Source: Polynucleobacter sp. AM-7D1 (GTDB lineage Bacteria > Pseudomonadota > Gammaproteobacteria > Burkholderiales > Burkholderiaceae). Taken from it: a stretch of 64,000 nucleotides of DNA. A program made the translations under genes and the position numbers. Shown here in pieces: positions 1 through 8,678 of the stretch. Location: assembly GCF_018688455.1 (NCBI RefSeq), contig NZ_CP061319.1, forward strand, positions 1,426,001-1,490,000, given 5' to 3'. The notes under the pieces are model-generated. The model made no database searches, was not told the origin of the DNA, and saw nothing but the letters and a program-made list of their open reading frames with translations. How positions within the stretch are numbered: position 1 is the first letter of the stretch; every line of letters begins with the position of its first letter.

Positions 1-1044
1 CAAACCATAATTACCAACTGGGCGAACAATAATGCCGCGCTTTAGCAACTCCAGATTAATGCGAGCGCCAGCGCTATCGTCTTCACCCACCTTGACCAAC
101 ACAAAATTGCCAGCCGATGGGAGATAAGTCAGGCCAAGTGCATCAAATGCTTCGGTGAGTTGAGTAAACCCAGCGCGATTGAGTTCAAAGCCTTGCTGCA
201 AGAAAGTAGAATCCTGAAATGCAGCTATTGCTGCAGCTTGTGCAAGGCTATTCACATTAAATGGCTGACGAATGCGATTCAGTAAATCGGTCAAAGCGGG
301 CTGGGCAACGCCATAACCAATACGTAAGCCTGCTAAACCATATGCCTTAGAAAAGCTACGAGACAAAATCATATTGGGGAAACGTTTCACCCAAGCAATT
401 GCGTCATAGCGCTGCTCTGGAGTGAGGTACTCGTTATAAGCCTCATCCAAAACTACCACCACATGCGGCGGCAATGCGATCAAGAAATCCTCAATCTCTT
501 TAGCACTTAAATAACTGCCAGTAGGATTATTAGGGTTGGCAACAAATACCAGCTTAGCTTTATCGCCCGCAGCTTTTACTGCTTGCAGCATCGCAGGCAA
601 GTTATGGCCATACATTGCAGTAGCAGGCACTTCAATCGCCTTAGCACCAACAGCTTGTGTTGCCAGTGGATAAACTGCAAAAGCGTGTTTAGAGAAAATG
701 ACTTCGTCGCCAGCCTGAGCAACTGCACGTGCAGCCAACTCCAAAATGTCATTACTACCGTTACCTAAAGTAATCCAATCTGTTGGTACACCTAAGCGTG
801 CAGCCAAAACATTCTTGAGCTCAAACCCATTGGAGTCTGGGTAACGACCCAAGTCTGCTGCTGCTTTAAGCATTGCATCTTGCGCGGATTTCGGCATGCC
901 CAATGGATTCTCATTGGAGGCGAGTTTCACAATCTTGTTTTCATCAAGACCGTATTCCCGTGCAACCTCACTGATAGGGCGTCCGCCGACATAAGGCGCT
1001 ATCGCATGAATATGCTTTAAACCGATATTAGATTTTGATGTCAT
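1..1044 (-). CDS. hisC: Histidinol-phosphate aminotransferase, 3' end cut by window start
   Basis: This PLP enzyme converts imidazole-acetol phosphate and glutamate to histidinol phosphate in histidine biosynthesis, in the cytoplasm. The reverse frame is open from the ATG at 1044 to the window edge, giving 348 codons of an expected roughly 360-370. Visible motifs are the class I/II aminotransferase substrate segment LASNENPLG near residue 41, ANPNNPTG near 169, LDEAY near 199 and the PLP-lysine segment SRSFSKAYGLAGLR, with the lysine near residue 233. Its ATG overlaps the pheA stop by 4 nt (ATGA), so it is the distal gene of gyrA-serC-pheA-hisC. In relatives this order continues into tyrA-aroA. 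The C-terminus lies outside the window. Confidence 0.95.
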   Translation of the reverse strand, partial: MTSKSNIGLKHIHAIAPYVGGRPISEVAREYGLDENKIVKLASNENPLGMPKSAQDAMLKAAADLGRYPDSNGFELKNVLAARLGVPTDWITLGNGSNDILELAARAVAQAGDEVIFSKHAFAVYPLATQAVGAKAIEVPATAMYGHNLPAMLQAVKAAGDKAKLVFVANPNNPTGSYLSAKEIEDFLIALPPHVVVVLDEAYNEYLTPEQRYDAIAWVKRFPNMILSRSFSKAYGLAGLRIGYGVAQPALTDLLNRIRQPFNVNSLAQAAAIAAFQDSTFLQQGFELNRAGFTQLTEAFDALGLTYLPSAGNFVLVKVGEDDSAGARINLELLKRGIIVRPVGNYGL

Positions 1045-2135
1045 GCTGAGTGAGGATAGGAGCCAAGATTTTTATAAAAAGCGGCTGTTGTTTTTAACTC
1101 TTCTAATGCTTTGGCTACTTTTGCGTCTTGTACATGGCCAGCAACATCGATATAAAAGTGATACTCCCAAGTACCCTTGCGAGCAGGGCGTGACTCAAAG
1201 CGATTCATGGAAACACCATGCTTTGCCAGTGGCTCTAGCAAGCGATGTACTGCGCCAGGTTGGTTATCTACTGATAGGACTAAAGAGGTTTGATCAGCAC
1301 CAGTAGGCTGACACTCATAGGTGCCGACCACAACAAAACGTGTGCGGTTGTGTGGATCATCCTGAATCTGTGCAGCTACCGCCTGCAATCCATAAGCTTC
1401 TTGTGCGGGATCGCCAGCAATTGCCGCAAGCGTTGGGTCAATCGTGGCCATGCGCGCTGCCTCAGCGTTGCTGCTGACTGCCTGCCGCTTTAATTGTGGT
1501 GCATGTACGCTTAACCATTGTTGGCATTGAGCTAACGCTTGGGCATGCGCGCAAACAGTAGTTACGCCATCCAAATTTCCACTCTTAGTTAAGAGGTGAT
1601 GACGAATAGGTAGAACCACTTCGCCACTAATGCGCATTGGAGAATCCAAGAGCAAATCTAAGGTACGAGAGATGGCACCCTCGCTAGAGTTTTCTACAGG
1701 CACAACACCAAACTGCGCCGCACCCTTTTCTACCGCCTTAAATACTTCATCAAGGCTATTGCAAGGTAAGCCAGCAATCGAGTGGCCAAAATACGTTTGT
1801 GCCGCTTGCTCTGAAAATGTTCCCACTGGTCCGAGATAAGCAATCGTCTGACGGGCTTCTAAGGCGCGACAAGCTGACATCACCTCGCGCCAAATTGCAG
1901 CAATGCCATCGGGCAATAATGGGCCGCTACTAAGCTCTTGTAAGCGTGCGACAACCTGTCGCTCTCGCTCCGGCCTAAACACTGGCGATGAAAAGCCACC
2001 TTTAATGTGGCCAACTTCTTGGGCTGCTTTTGCACGCTGTGACAACAAATCTAAAATCTGTGCGTCTAGCGCATCAATCTTCTCGCGAATTGGCGCAAGG
2101 CGCTGCTCTTCAGTACTCTGGTCTTTGGAGCTCAT
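1041..2135 (-). CDS. pheA: Bifunctional chorismate mutase / prephenate dehydratase (P-protein)
   Basis: Converts chorismate to prephenate and then to phenylpyruvate in phenylalanine biosynthesis. The 364-residue protein has an AroQ-type helical chorismate mutase domain (about residues 10-92), a prephenate dehydratase domain starting at YLGPVGTFSEQAA near 100 with the catalytic TRF motif (NRTRFVVVG) near 265, and a C-terminal ACT domain with the phenylalanine-binding ESRP segment near 325. Length is normal. It overlaps serC upstream and hisC downstream by 4 nt each, so translation is probably coupled. Feedback inhibition by phenylalanine through the ACT domain is expected from the family; no leader-peptide attenuator is visible because it sits inside an operon. 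Confidence 0.97.
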   Translation of the reverse strand: MSSKDQSTEEQRLAPIREKIDALDAQILDLLSQRAKAAQEVGHIKGGFSSPVFRPERERQVVARLQELSSGPLLPDGIAAIWREVMSACRALEARQTIAYLGPVGTFSEQAAQTYFGHSIAGLPCNSLDEVFKAVEKGAAQFGVVPVENSSEGAISRTLDLLLDSPMRISGEVVLPIRHHLLTKSGNLDGVTTVCAHAQALAQCQQWLSVHAPQLKRQAVSSNAEAARMATIDPTLAAIAGDPAQEAYGLQAVAAQIQDDPHNRTRFVVVGTYECQPTGADQTSLVLSVDNQPGAVHRLLEPLAKHGVSMNRFESRPARKGTWEYHFYIDVAGHVQDAKVAKALEELKTTAAFYKNLGSYPHSA

Positions 2136-3232
2136 GAGGCACGCCTTTCAAAGTCACGCATAAATTCTACTAAGGCTTTAACGCCTTCGATTGGCATTGC
2201 GTTGTAAATGCTGGCACGCATGCCACCAGCCGCCTTATGACCACGCAAGGCAACTAAGCCTGCTGCATTAGATTGCTCCAAGAACTGAGCGTTTAAATTT
2301 TCATCCTTCAAAAAGAAGGTAACGTTCATTCTGGATCGATATTCTTTAGGAATGCGATTCTCGTAAAGACTGCTTTGATCTAAAAAGTTATAGAGTAACT
2401 CTGCTTTTTCTTGATTGCGTTTCTCAATTACCTTTACACCGCCCTGCTTGAGCAACCATTTAAAGCCTAGTCCCGCCATATAAATTGAAAAAGTTGGTGG
2501 CGTGTTGAGCATTGAGTCAGTTGCCGCCTGCTTAGACCAATCCCAAATCGACGGAGTGATCTTCATGCTGTGCCCCATCAAGTCCTTACGCACGATCACA
2601 ATCGTCACGCCAGATGGGCCAATATTTTTTTGCGCCCCACCAAACCAGACGCCGCACTTAGTGACGTCCATCTCTTTAGAAAGAATGTTGCTAGAAATAT
2701 CTGCAACTAATAACTTGCCATTGACATCAGGCACATCTGGAAACTCTACGCCGCCAATAGTTTCATTAGCACAGTAGTGGACGTAAGCAGCATCATCCGA
2801 TAGTTGCCAAGAAGATCTTGCAGGAATCGTATTAAATTTTTCAGATGCAGAAGATGCAGCTAAATGAGCAACACCATATTTTTCAGCTTCTTTATAAGAC
2901 TTTTCAGACCAGATGCCAGTTACTAAAAAATCTGCTTTAGGGCCATTTTTGGCCAAGGGCATGAGGTTCATTGGAATAGCGGCATTTTGACCTAAGCCGC
3001 CACCCTGCAACATCAATATTTCATAGGAATCCGGGATATTCATGAGGGCGCGCAAGTCTTGGAGCACCTCTTCATAAAGCGCCATGAACTCTTTGCCGCG
3101 ATGACTGACTTCCACGACGCTCGCGCCTAAGCCCTGCCAGTTCAACATCTCCGCTGCGGCCTGCTTTAATACCTCTTCAGGTAAGGTGGCAGGCCCCGCA
3201 GCGAAATTGAAAATGCGGCGGTCAAACGTCAT
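2132..3232 (-). CDS. serC: Phosphoserine aminotransferase
   Basis: Transaminates 3-phosphohydroxypyruvate to phosphoserine in serine synthesis, and acts on the erythrose-4-phosphate branch of pyridoxal phosphate synthesis. The 366-residue protein starts with the typical NFAAGPATLPEEVL segment, and the PLP lysine is K202 in GGAQKNIGPSG. Length and motifs match the class V aminotransferase SerC family. It lies 31 bp after gyrA and its TGA overlaps the pheA ATG. The start at 3232 gives MTFDRRIFNF, the normal N-terminus for the family. Confidence 0.97.
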   Translation of the reverse strand: MTFDRRIFNFAAGPATLPEEVLKQAAAEMLNWQGLGASVVEVSHRGKEFMALYEEVLQDLRALMNIPDSYEILMLQGGGLGQNAAIPMNLMPLAKNGPKADFLVTGIWSEKSYKEAEKYGVAHLAASSASEKFNTIPARSSWQLSDDAAYVHYCANETIGGVEFPDVPDVNGKLLVADISSNILSKEMDVTKCGVWFGGAQKNIGPSGVTIVIVRKDLMGHSMKITPSIWDWSKQAATDSMLNTPPTFSIYMAGLGFKWLLKQGGVKVIEKRNQEKAELLYNFLDQSSLYENRIPKEYRSRMNVTFFLKDENLNAQFLEQSNAAGLVALRGHKAAGGMRASIYNAMPIEGVKALVEFMRDFERRAS

Positions 3233-3263
3233 GATGAATTAATTAACCTTGTATGAATGCCAA

Positions 3264-5981
3264 TTAGGCATCACCAGCTTCATCAGAATTGGAGTCAACT
3301 GCTGGATCAGCGGCTACATCCTCGCCCTCTTCACCATCATCCAAATCATTCTCATCATCAGAATCGCTTTCAGCAATACGCTGCAGGCCAGACAAACGAG
3401 TGCCTTCATCAACGTTGATCAAAGTGACGCCTTGTGTGGCACGCCCCATTTCACGAATCTCTGAAACACGTGTGCGCACTAAGATGCCGCCAGTAGTAAT
3501 CAACATGATTTGATCTTCAGGAGAAACCAGAGCAGCAGCAACTACTTTACCGTTACGTTCAGTTGTTTGGATTGCGATCATGCCCTTAGTGCCGCGACCA
3601 TGACGGGTGTATTCACCAATTGGGGTGCGCTTACCAAAACCATTCTCAGTTGCAGTCAACACGCTGCTTGGAATAGCAAGGCCGTTCGCGTCGACAACTG
3701 CGGCCTCAGCACCTTCAGCAGCTTCAGCTGGAGCGACCAACATGGCAATCACTTGATGACCTTCGCCCAAGTTCATACCACGTACACCGCGAGCTGTACG
3801 ACCCATTGGACGCACATCGTTCTCATCAAAGCGCACTGCTTTACCAGCGTCAGAGAACAACATCACATCATGCTGACCATCAGTAATAGCTGCGCCAACT
3901 AGGAAGTCGTTTTCATTTAAATCGACAGCAATAATTCCAGCCTTACGTGGATTGGAGAAGTCTGACAAACGTGTCTTCTTCACGGTACCTAGACTTGTTG
4001 CCATAAAGACGTAATGATCATCTTTGTATCCCTTGATTGGGAGAATTACCGTAATCTTTTCGCCTTCAATCAGCGGGAACATATTGACGATTGGCTTACC
4101 GCGTGAGTTGCGGCTGCCTTGTGGAACTTCCCACACTTTGAGCCAGTACATACGTCCACGATCTGAGAAGCAAAGAATGATGTCATGTGTATTCGCAACG
4201 AAGAGGGTTTCAATCCAGTCTTCATTCTTAGTAGCTGCAGCTTGCTTGCCACGACCACCGCGTTTTTGCGCACGGTATTCACTCAGAGGCTGGCTCTTCA
4301 TGTAACCCGTATTAGAAAGCGTGACCACCATATCTTGCGGAGTGATCAAGTCTTCTGTGAACAACTCGGTGGCATTCATTTCGATAAATGAACGACGACC
4401 AGAATCACCACCAGCAACACCAAACTCAGCTTGCACTTCTTTCAATTCAGATTCGATGACTTGAGTGACGCGCTCTGGCTTAGCAAGTAAGTCGAGCAAA
4501 TCTGAAATCTCTGCCATCACATCTTTGTACTCATTCACAATCTTGTCTTGCTCAAGACCAGTCAAGCGTTGCAAACGCATCTGCAGAATTTCCTGCGCTT
4601 GACTATCAGACAAACGATAGAGACCAGTTGTTTGCATGCCGTACTCAGGCAATAAACCTTCGGGACGGTAAGCATTGCGACCGCCTGGAGTATCCGTCTC
4701 AGCACGCGCCAACATCTCGCGTACCATGGAAGAGTCCCATGCCTTACTCATCAGCTCTTGCTTAGCAACCACAGGGTTTGCAGCAGCTTTAATGATGGCA
4801 ATAAATTCATCGATGTTTGCCAATGCTACTGCCAAGCCTTCTAAGACATGACCACGTTCACGTGCTTTGCGCAATTCGAAAATCGTGCGACGTGTCACCA
4901 CTTCGCGACGATGTTGTAAGAAGTACTCCAGCATTTGCTTTAAGTTGAGCAGGCGTGGCTGGTTATCTACCAGAGCCACCATATTCATACCGAAGTTATC
5001 TTGCAGCTGAGTGCTCTTGTATAAATTATTGAGAACGACTTCAGGCACCTCACCACGCTTGAGTTCAATCACGACACGCATGCCTGACTTATCAGATTCA
5101 TCGCGTAGATCAGAAATGCCTTCTACTTTTTTCTCATTCACCAGCTCGGCAATACGCTCGAGCAGGTTCTTTTTATTCACTTGATACGGCAACTCATCAA
5201 CGATGATGGCTTGACGAGCGCCCTTATCGAGGTCTTCAAAGTGGGTTTTAGCGCGCATTACTACGCGACCACGACCAGTGCGGTAGCCTTCTCGAACCCC
5301 CTGAACACCATAAATAATGCCGGCGGTCGGGAAATCCGGAGCAGGAATGATCTCAATTAACTCATCAATCGCGCATTCTGGATTGTGCAAGACGTGCAAA
5401 CAAGCTGTAACCACCTCATCCAGGTTATGGGGAGGGATGTTGGTTGCCATGCCCACGGCAATGCCTGAGCTACCGTTAATCAGCAAATTAGGCACTTTTG
5501 CAGGAAGAATGAGGGGTTCTTTCTCGCTACCATCGTAATTTGGCCCGAAATCCACGGTTTCCTTGTCCAAATCAGCCAATAACTCATGGGCAATCTTACG
5601 AAGGCGGATCTCGGTATACCGCATTGCAGCAGCGTTATCACCGTCTACAGAGCCAAAGTTACCCTGTCCGTCAACCAGCATATAGCGCAGAGAGAAGTCC
5701 TGAGCCATACGAACAATCGTGTCATACACCGCAGAATCGCCATGTGGATGGTATTTACCGATCACATCGCCAACTATACGGGCAGATTTTTTGTAAGCAC
5801 GGTTCCAATCGTTGTTTAATTCATACATCGCGAATAAAACACGTCTGTGCACCGGTTTGAGTCCGTCACGCACGTCTGGCAGGGCTCTGCCGACAATGAC
5901 GCTCATTGCGTAGTCCAAATAGGACCGCCGCATTTCGTCTTCGAGGGATATTGGTAGTGTTTCTTTAGCGGCTTGTTCCAT
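3264..5981 (-). CDS. gyrA: DNA gyrase subunit A
   Basis: Breaks and rejoins DNA within the A2B2 gyrase to introduce negative supercoils. The 905-residue protein aligns by eye with E. coli GyrA without gaps through the active site: the catalytic tyrosine is Y122 ([10 protein letters not shown]), and the quinolone-determining residues are S83 and D87 ([13 protein letters not shown]), the susceptible-type residues. The GyrA box appears as QKRGGRGKQ at the start of the beta-pinwheel C-terminal domain. The last about 35 residues form a highly acidic tail, common in beta- and gammaproteobacterial GyrA. It is first in the minus-strand operon. The 159 bp shared with divergent ompA must hold both promoters, but I could not place them with confidence. 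Confidence 0.98.
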   Translation of the reverse strand: MEQAAKETLPISLEDEMRRSYLDYAMSVIVGRALPDVRDGLKPVHRRVLFAMYELNNDWNRAYKKSARIVGDVIGKYHPHGDSAVYDTIVRMAQDFSLRYMLVDGQGNFGSVDGDNAAAMRYTEIRLRKIAHELLADLDKETVDFGPNYDGSEKEPLILPAKVPNLLINGSSGIAVGMATNIPPHNLDEVVTACLHVLHNPECAIDELIEIIPAPDFPTAGIIYGVQGVREGYRTGRGRVVMRAKTHFEDLDKGARQAIIVDELPYQVNKKNLLERIAELVNEKKVEGISDLRDESDKSGMRVVIELKRGEVPEVVLNNLYKSTQLQDNFGMNMVALVDNQPRLLNLKQMLEYFLQHRREVVTRRTIFELRKARERGHVLEGLAVALANIDEFIAIIKAAANPVVAKQELMSKAWDSSMVREMLARAETDTPGGRNAYRPEGLLPEYGMQTTGLYRLSDSQAQEILQMRLQRLTGLEQDKIVNEYKDVMAEISDLLDLLAKPERVTQVIESELKEVQAEFGVAGGDSGRRSFIEMNATELFTEDLITPQDMVVTLSNTGYMKSQPLSEYRAQKRGGRGKQAAATKNEDWIETLFVANTHDIILCFSDRGRMYWLKVWEVPQGSRNSRGKPIVNMFPLIEGEKITVILPIKGYKDDHYVFMATSLGTVKKTRLSDFSNPRKAGIIAVDLNENDFLVGAAITDGQHDVMLFSDAGKAVRFDENDVRPMGRTARGVRGMNLGEGHQVIAMLVAPAEAAEGAEAAVVDANGLAIPSSVLTATENGFGKRTPIGEYTRHGRGTKGMIAIQTTERNGKVVAAALVSPEDQIMLITTGGILVRTRVSEIREMGRATQGVTLINVDEGTRLSGLQRIAESDSDDENDLDDGEEGEDVAADPAVDSNSDEAGDA

Positions 5982-6140
5982 TTAGAAATAATATCATTTT
6001 GATGACTGATAGCCCCTATGCTAATATTCTGTCAGTTTGTACGAAATTGAGATGTGTCGCTTTGCGGTTTTTGCTTCAAAGTAGGGCGAATTACATTTAA
6101 GTTTGACTTTAATTAAAAAAGAGATTTTTGAGGACTAAAA

Positions 6141-6716
6141 ATGAACAAAACCCTAAAAGTGTTGTTAGCTTCTGTTGTTACTGTTTCTGCTTCTGCAGCA
6201 ATGGCTTCTGATAACTGGGAAAACAGCGCTGGTTTGAGCTGGAAAAACGGCGACGGCGCATTGTGCTGGCGTGATAGCAACTGGACACCTGCTACTGCAG
6301 CTCCTGGTTGCGATGGCTACTTGACAAAGAAAGCTGCTCCTAAGTCAGGCGTTAGCCAAAGCAAAATCACTTTGCAAGCTGACACACTCTATGACTTCAA
6401 CAAGTCTGACTTGAAGCCAGAAGGCAAAGCAACTTTAGACAAAATCGCTAAAGACTTAAGCAAGATCAAATTAGAAGTAATTATTGCTGTTGGTAACACT
6501 GATAGCGTTGGTACTGATGCTTACAACATGGCTCTCGGCCAGCGTCGTGCTCAGTCAGTTAAAGCTTACTTAGTAAGCAAAGGTGTTGACGGTAGCCGTA
6601 TTTACACAGAATCAAAAGGCAAGAGCAATCCAGTTGCATCAAATGCAACTGCTGAAGGCCGCGCTAAGAACCGCCGCACCGACATCGAAGTTGTTGGTAC
6701 AGCTGCAGTTAAGTAA
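6141..6716 (+). CDS. ompA: OmpA-family outer membrane/peptidoglycan-binding protein
   Basis: A 191-residue secreted protein. Residues 1-22 form a clear Sec signal peptide ending AMA|SD. It has a short betaproteobacterial linker with two cysteines (GALCWRDSNW and APGCDGYL) and a C-terminal OmpA domain (about 76-186) that in the family binds diaminopimelate in peptidoglycan. There is no eight-strand beta-barrel, so it resembles the short OmpA proteins of Burkholderiales rather than E. coli OmpA. The motif usually GHTDxxG is GNTDSVG here. A GAGG ribosome site lies 9 nt before the ATG, and a strong terminator follows directly, so it is probably monocistronic and highly expressed. Confidence 0.93.
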   Translation: MNKTLKVLLASVVTVSASAAMASDNWENSAGLSWKNGDGALCWRDSNWTPATAAPGCDGYLTKKAAPKSGVSQSKITLQADTLYDFNKSDLKPEGKATLDKIAKDLSKIKLEVIIAVGNTDSVGTDAYNMALGQRRAQSVKAYLVSKGVDGSRIYTESKGKSNPVASNATAEGRAKNRRTDIEVVGTAAVK

Positions 6717-6730
6717 TCCTTTTTACTTGT

Positions 6731-6759
6731 AAAAAAGCCCGGTTCTGCCGGGCTTTTTT
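6731..6759 (+). terminator. Rho-independent terminator of ompA
   Basis: A perfect 12-bp inverted repeat: AAAAAAGCCCGG, a 5-nt loop TTCTG, then CCGGGCTTTTTT. The T-run starts immediately after the GC stem, 14 nt after the ompA stop. The A-run on the 5' side could let it also work on the minus strand, but no minus-strand gene ends here. Confidence 0.93.
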
Positions 6760-6815
6760 ATTTCCGCTATATTCGTAATTCCTTTATCTCCGGCATATTT
6801 TGTGCCCCTCACCCT

Positions 6816-7505
6816 ATGAACGTCGATCAATCCGAAATCGCTAAATTCAGCGCCCTAGCCCATCGCTGGTGGGACCCTGAGAGTGAATTTAAGCCCCTGC
6901 ATGCAATTAACCCATTGCGCCTGAACTGGATTAAGACCTTTGTTGACCTTAAGGGTAAGAAGGTGCTGGACGTGGGATGTGGCGGCGGCATTCTTGCTGA
7001 GTCAATTGCACAGTCTGGGGCCGATACTTGCGGGATTGATTTGTCTGAAAAAGCCCTGAAAGTCGCTGAATTGCATGCGCTCGAGGTAGGCGCCACCCTC
7101 CAATACCGCTCCATTTCTGCGGAAGCACTAGCTGAAGAAGAGCCAGAGCAGTATGACGTTGTGACCTGCATGGAGATGCTAGAACATGTGCCAAATCCTG
7201 CCTCAGTGGTTCGAGCTTGTGCGAAACTCTGCAAACCTGGCGGCGCCCTCTTTTTTAGCACCTTGAATCGCAGCCCTAAGTCCTACCTATTTGCCATTAT
7301 TGGCGCGGAATACATCCTCCGACTTCTGCCAAAGGGTACCCACGAATACGCTAAATTCATCAAACCATCTGAATTAGTCGCATTTACTCGCCAAACAGGT
7401 TTAGAAATGATCGCAATGAAGGGGATGAGCTATAACCCTCTCACTCAGGTCTACAGCCTTGGTGATGACGTTGATGTGAACTATATGATTGCGGTGCGTA
7501 AATGA
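6816..7505 (+). CDS. ubiG: Ubiquinone biosynthesis O-methyltransferase
   Basis: SAM-dependent O-methyltransferase that acts at two steps of ubiquinone synthesis (2-octaprenyl-6-hydroxyphenol and demethylubiquinol). The 229-residue protein has the UbiG N-terminal segment [19 protein letters not shown] and the SAM-binding motif [16 protein letters not shown] near residue 50, followed by CMEMLEHV. Length is normal. The TGA overlaps the gph ATG by 4 nt. Ubiquinone supply fits the respiratory gene content of the window. Confidence 0.96.
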   Translation: MNVDQSEIAKFSALAHRWWDPESEFKPLHAINPLRLNWIKTFVDLKGKKVLDVGCGGGILAESIAQSGADTCGIDLSEKALKVAELHALEVGATLQYRSISAEALAEEEPEQYDVVTCMEMLEHVPNPASVVRACAKLCKPGGALFFSTLNRSPKSYLFAIIGAEYILRLLPKGTHEYAKFIKPSELVAFTRQTGLEMIAMKGMSYNPLTQVYSLGDDVDVNYMIAVRK

Positions 7506-8179
7506 GTGGCGGGTTAGCAAGTCCTTACAAAGGTGTATTTTTTGATCTGGATGGCACCCTTGCGGACACAGCACCAGACCTCGTTGCGGCAGCCAACCAG
7601 CTTCTCATCGCCCGAAACCTTCCTCCTAAGCCATACGAAGTTTTACGCCCCTGCGCCTCTGCTGGAGCCCGCGGCTTGATTGGGGGCGCATTTGGAATTG
7701 AGCCAGAGCATCCAGACTTTATTCCGCTGCGAGATGAATTTTTCAGCAATTATGAAAAAGCGCTCTTGGTCAATAGCGTCATTTTTGAAGGTGTTGACCA
7801 CCTCTTAGACCAATTGGATGAAGCAAAGCTCCCTTGGGGCATTGTGACCAACAAAAGTGAACGCTTTACTCACCCCCTGACAGACCTCATGGGGCTTCGT
7901 CAACGAGCAGTCTCTACGGTTTGTGGTGACACTACCCCTCACTCAAAACCCCACCCAGAACCCATTCTTCATGCAGCCAGAATCGCCAATATCGACCCCA
8001 GCAAGTCAGTCTATGTTGGCGATGACATCCGGGACATCATTGCGGGTAAAGCTGCAGGCATGATGACCATCGCAGCAGCCTACGGCTATTGCGGCTGTGA
8101 AGAACCTCCAGAAGCTTGGGGCGCAGATTATCTTGTACGCCACCCAAAAGAATTACTCCAAATCATCTTCCCGCAGTAG
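7502..8179 (+). CDS. gph: Phosphoglycolate phosphatase (HAD family)
   Basis: HAD-superfamily hydrolase that removes 2-phosphoglycolate formed during DNA 3'-end repair and oxygenase side reactions. The 225-residue protein has HAD motif [15 protein letters not shown] near residue 15, motif II in IVTNKSE near 115, and motif IV in [13 protein letters not shown] near 173. It is translationally coupled to ubiG, an arrangement common in beta- and gammaproteobacteria. An exact substrate cannot be proven from sequence because several small HAD phosphatases share these motifs, but the context favours Gph. Confidence 0.9.
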   Translation: MSGGLASPYKGVFFDLDGTLADTAPDLVAAANQLLIARNLPPKPYEVLRPCASAGARGLIGGAFGIEPEHPDFIPLRDEFFSNYEKALLVNSVIFEGVDHLLDQLDEAKLPWGIVTNKSERFTHPLTDLMGLRQRAVSTVCGDTTPHSKPHPEPILHAARIANIDPSKSVYVGDDIRDIIAGKAAGMMTIAAAYGYCGCEEPPEAWGADYLVRHPKELLQIIFPQ

Positions 8180-8258
8180 GGCTAAATTAACAATCTGCAA
8201 GATATCCAACAATTTAAGACTAAGAGCCTTAAAATAGACATACCAATGCATGAACTCC

Positions 8259-8617
8259 GGGGTCGACATGGTTTCGACGTGGATTACAAAGCATCAAGGG
8301 CATACCGAGGACCCGTTATCTCGTAAATCAATGGGAATGTAATAACTGCAAACGACGAACGTTTCGCACTAGCCGCTTAATTGCGGTTGCCCCTGAACTG
8401 ATTCTCTCTTGGGTCAGCTAGCGCAAGCTAGGTCAGGGTCATTTACAAGAGATAAGATCATTTCATGTCACGGGGAATGGTTCGAAAACTTAGTGAATCG
8501 CCAGCGTGGAACATGTCAGTCTGTGACTAGCTAGCTAAATTAAATGATATGACTAAGTATGTAGAACTTGTTGTAGAGGATTTGCGGACGCGGGTTCGAT
8601 TCCCGCCGACTCCACCA
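8259..8617 (+). ncRNA. ssrA: Transfer-messenger RNA (tmRNA)
   Basis: tmRNA rescues stalled ribosomes together with SmpB. The 5' end GGGGTCG pairs with the 3' end CGACTCC (8607-8613, one G-U pair) to form the tRNA-like acceptor stem, followed by A and a genome-encoded CCA at 8615-8617. GGTTCGATTCC near 8593 is the T-loop. The start GGTCGACATGGTTTCGACG is the conserved 5' domain. The tag reading frame starts at GCA 8348 and reads ANDERFALAA with a TAA at 8378-8380, so the tag added is AANDERFALAA. Length is about 359 nt. A terminator follows. No integrase or island remnant is seen at its 3' end, although ssrA is a frequent integration site. Confidence 0.97.
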
Positions 8618-8647
8618 ATTAGCAGTAAATTGATTTACTCAACAGTC

Positions 8648-8675
8648 AAACGCCACCTTCACAGGTGGCGTTTTT
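8648..8675. terminator. Terminator between convergent ssrA and the IlvD-family gene
   Basis: Stem AACGCCACCT / AGGTGGCGTT with loop TCAC, followed by a T-run on the plus strand (to about 8675) and preceded by an A-run. It ends ssrA transcripts 30 nt past the mature 3' end and may also serve the convergent minus-strand gene, whose stop is at 8679. Confidence 0.85.
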
Positions 8676-8678
8676 CTT

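Noticed and set aside
5540..5860. 106-residue plus-strand open frame in the gyrA region
   Set aside because: Antisense to the most conserved part of gyrA; no start signals or family match.
6827..7261. 144-residue minus-strand open frame
   Set aside because: Antisense to ubiG, which explains the open frame through codon bias.
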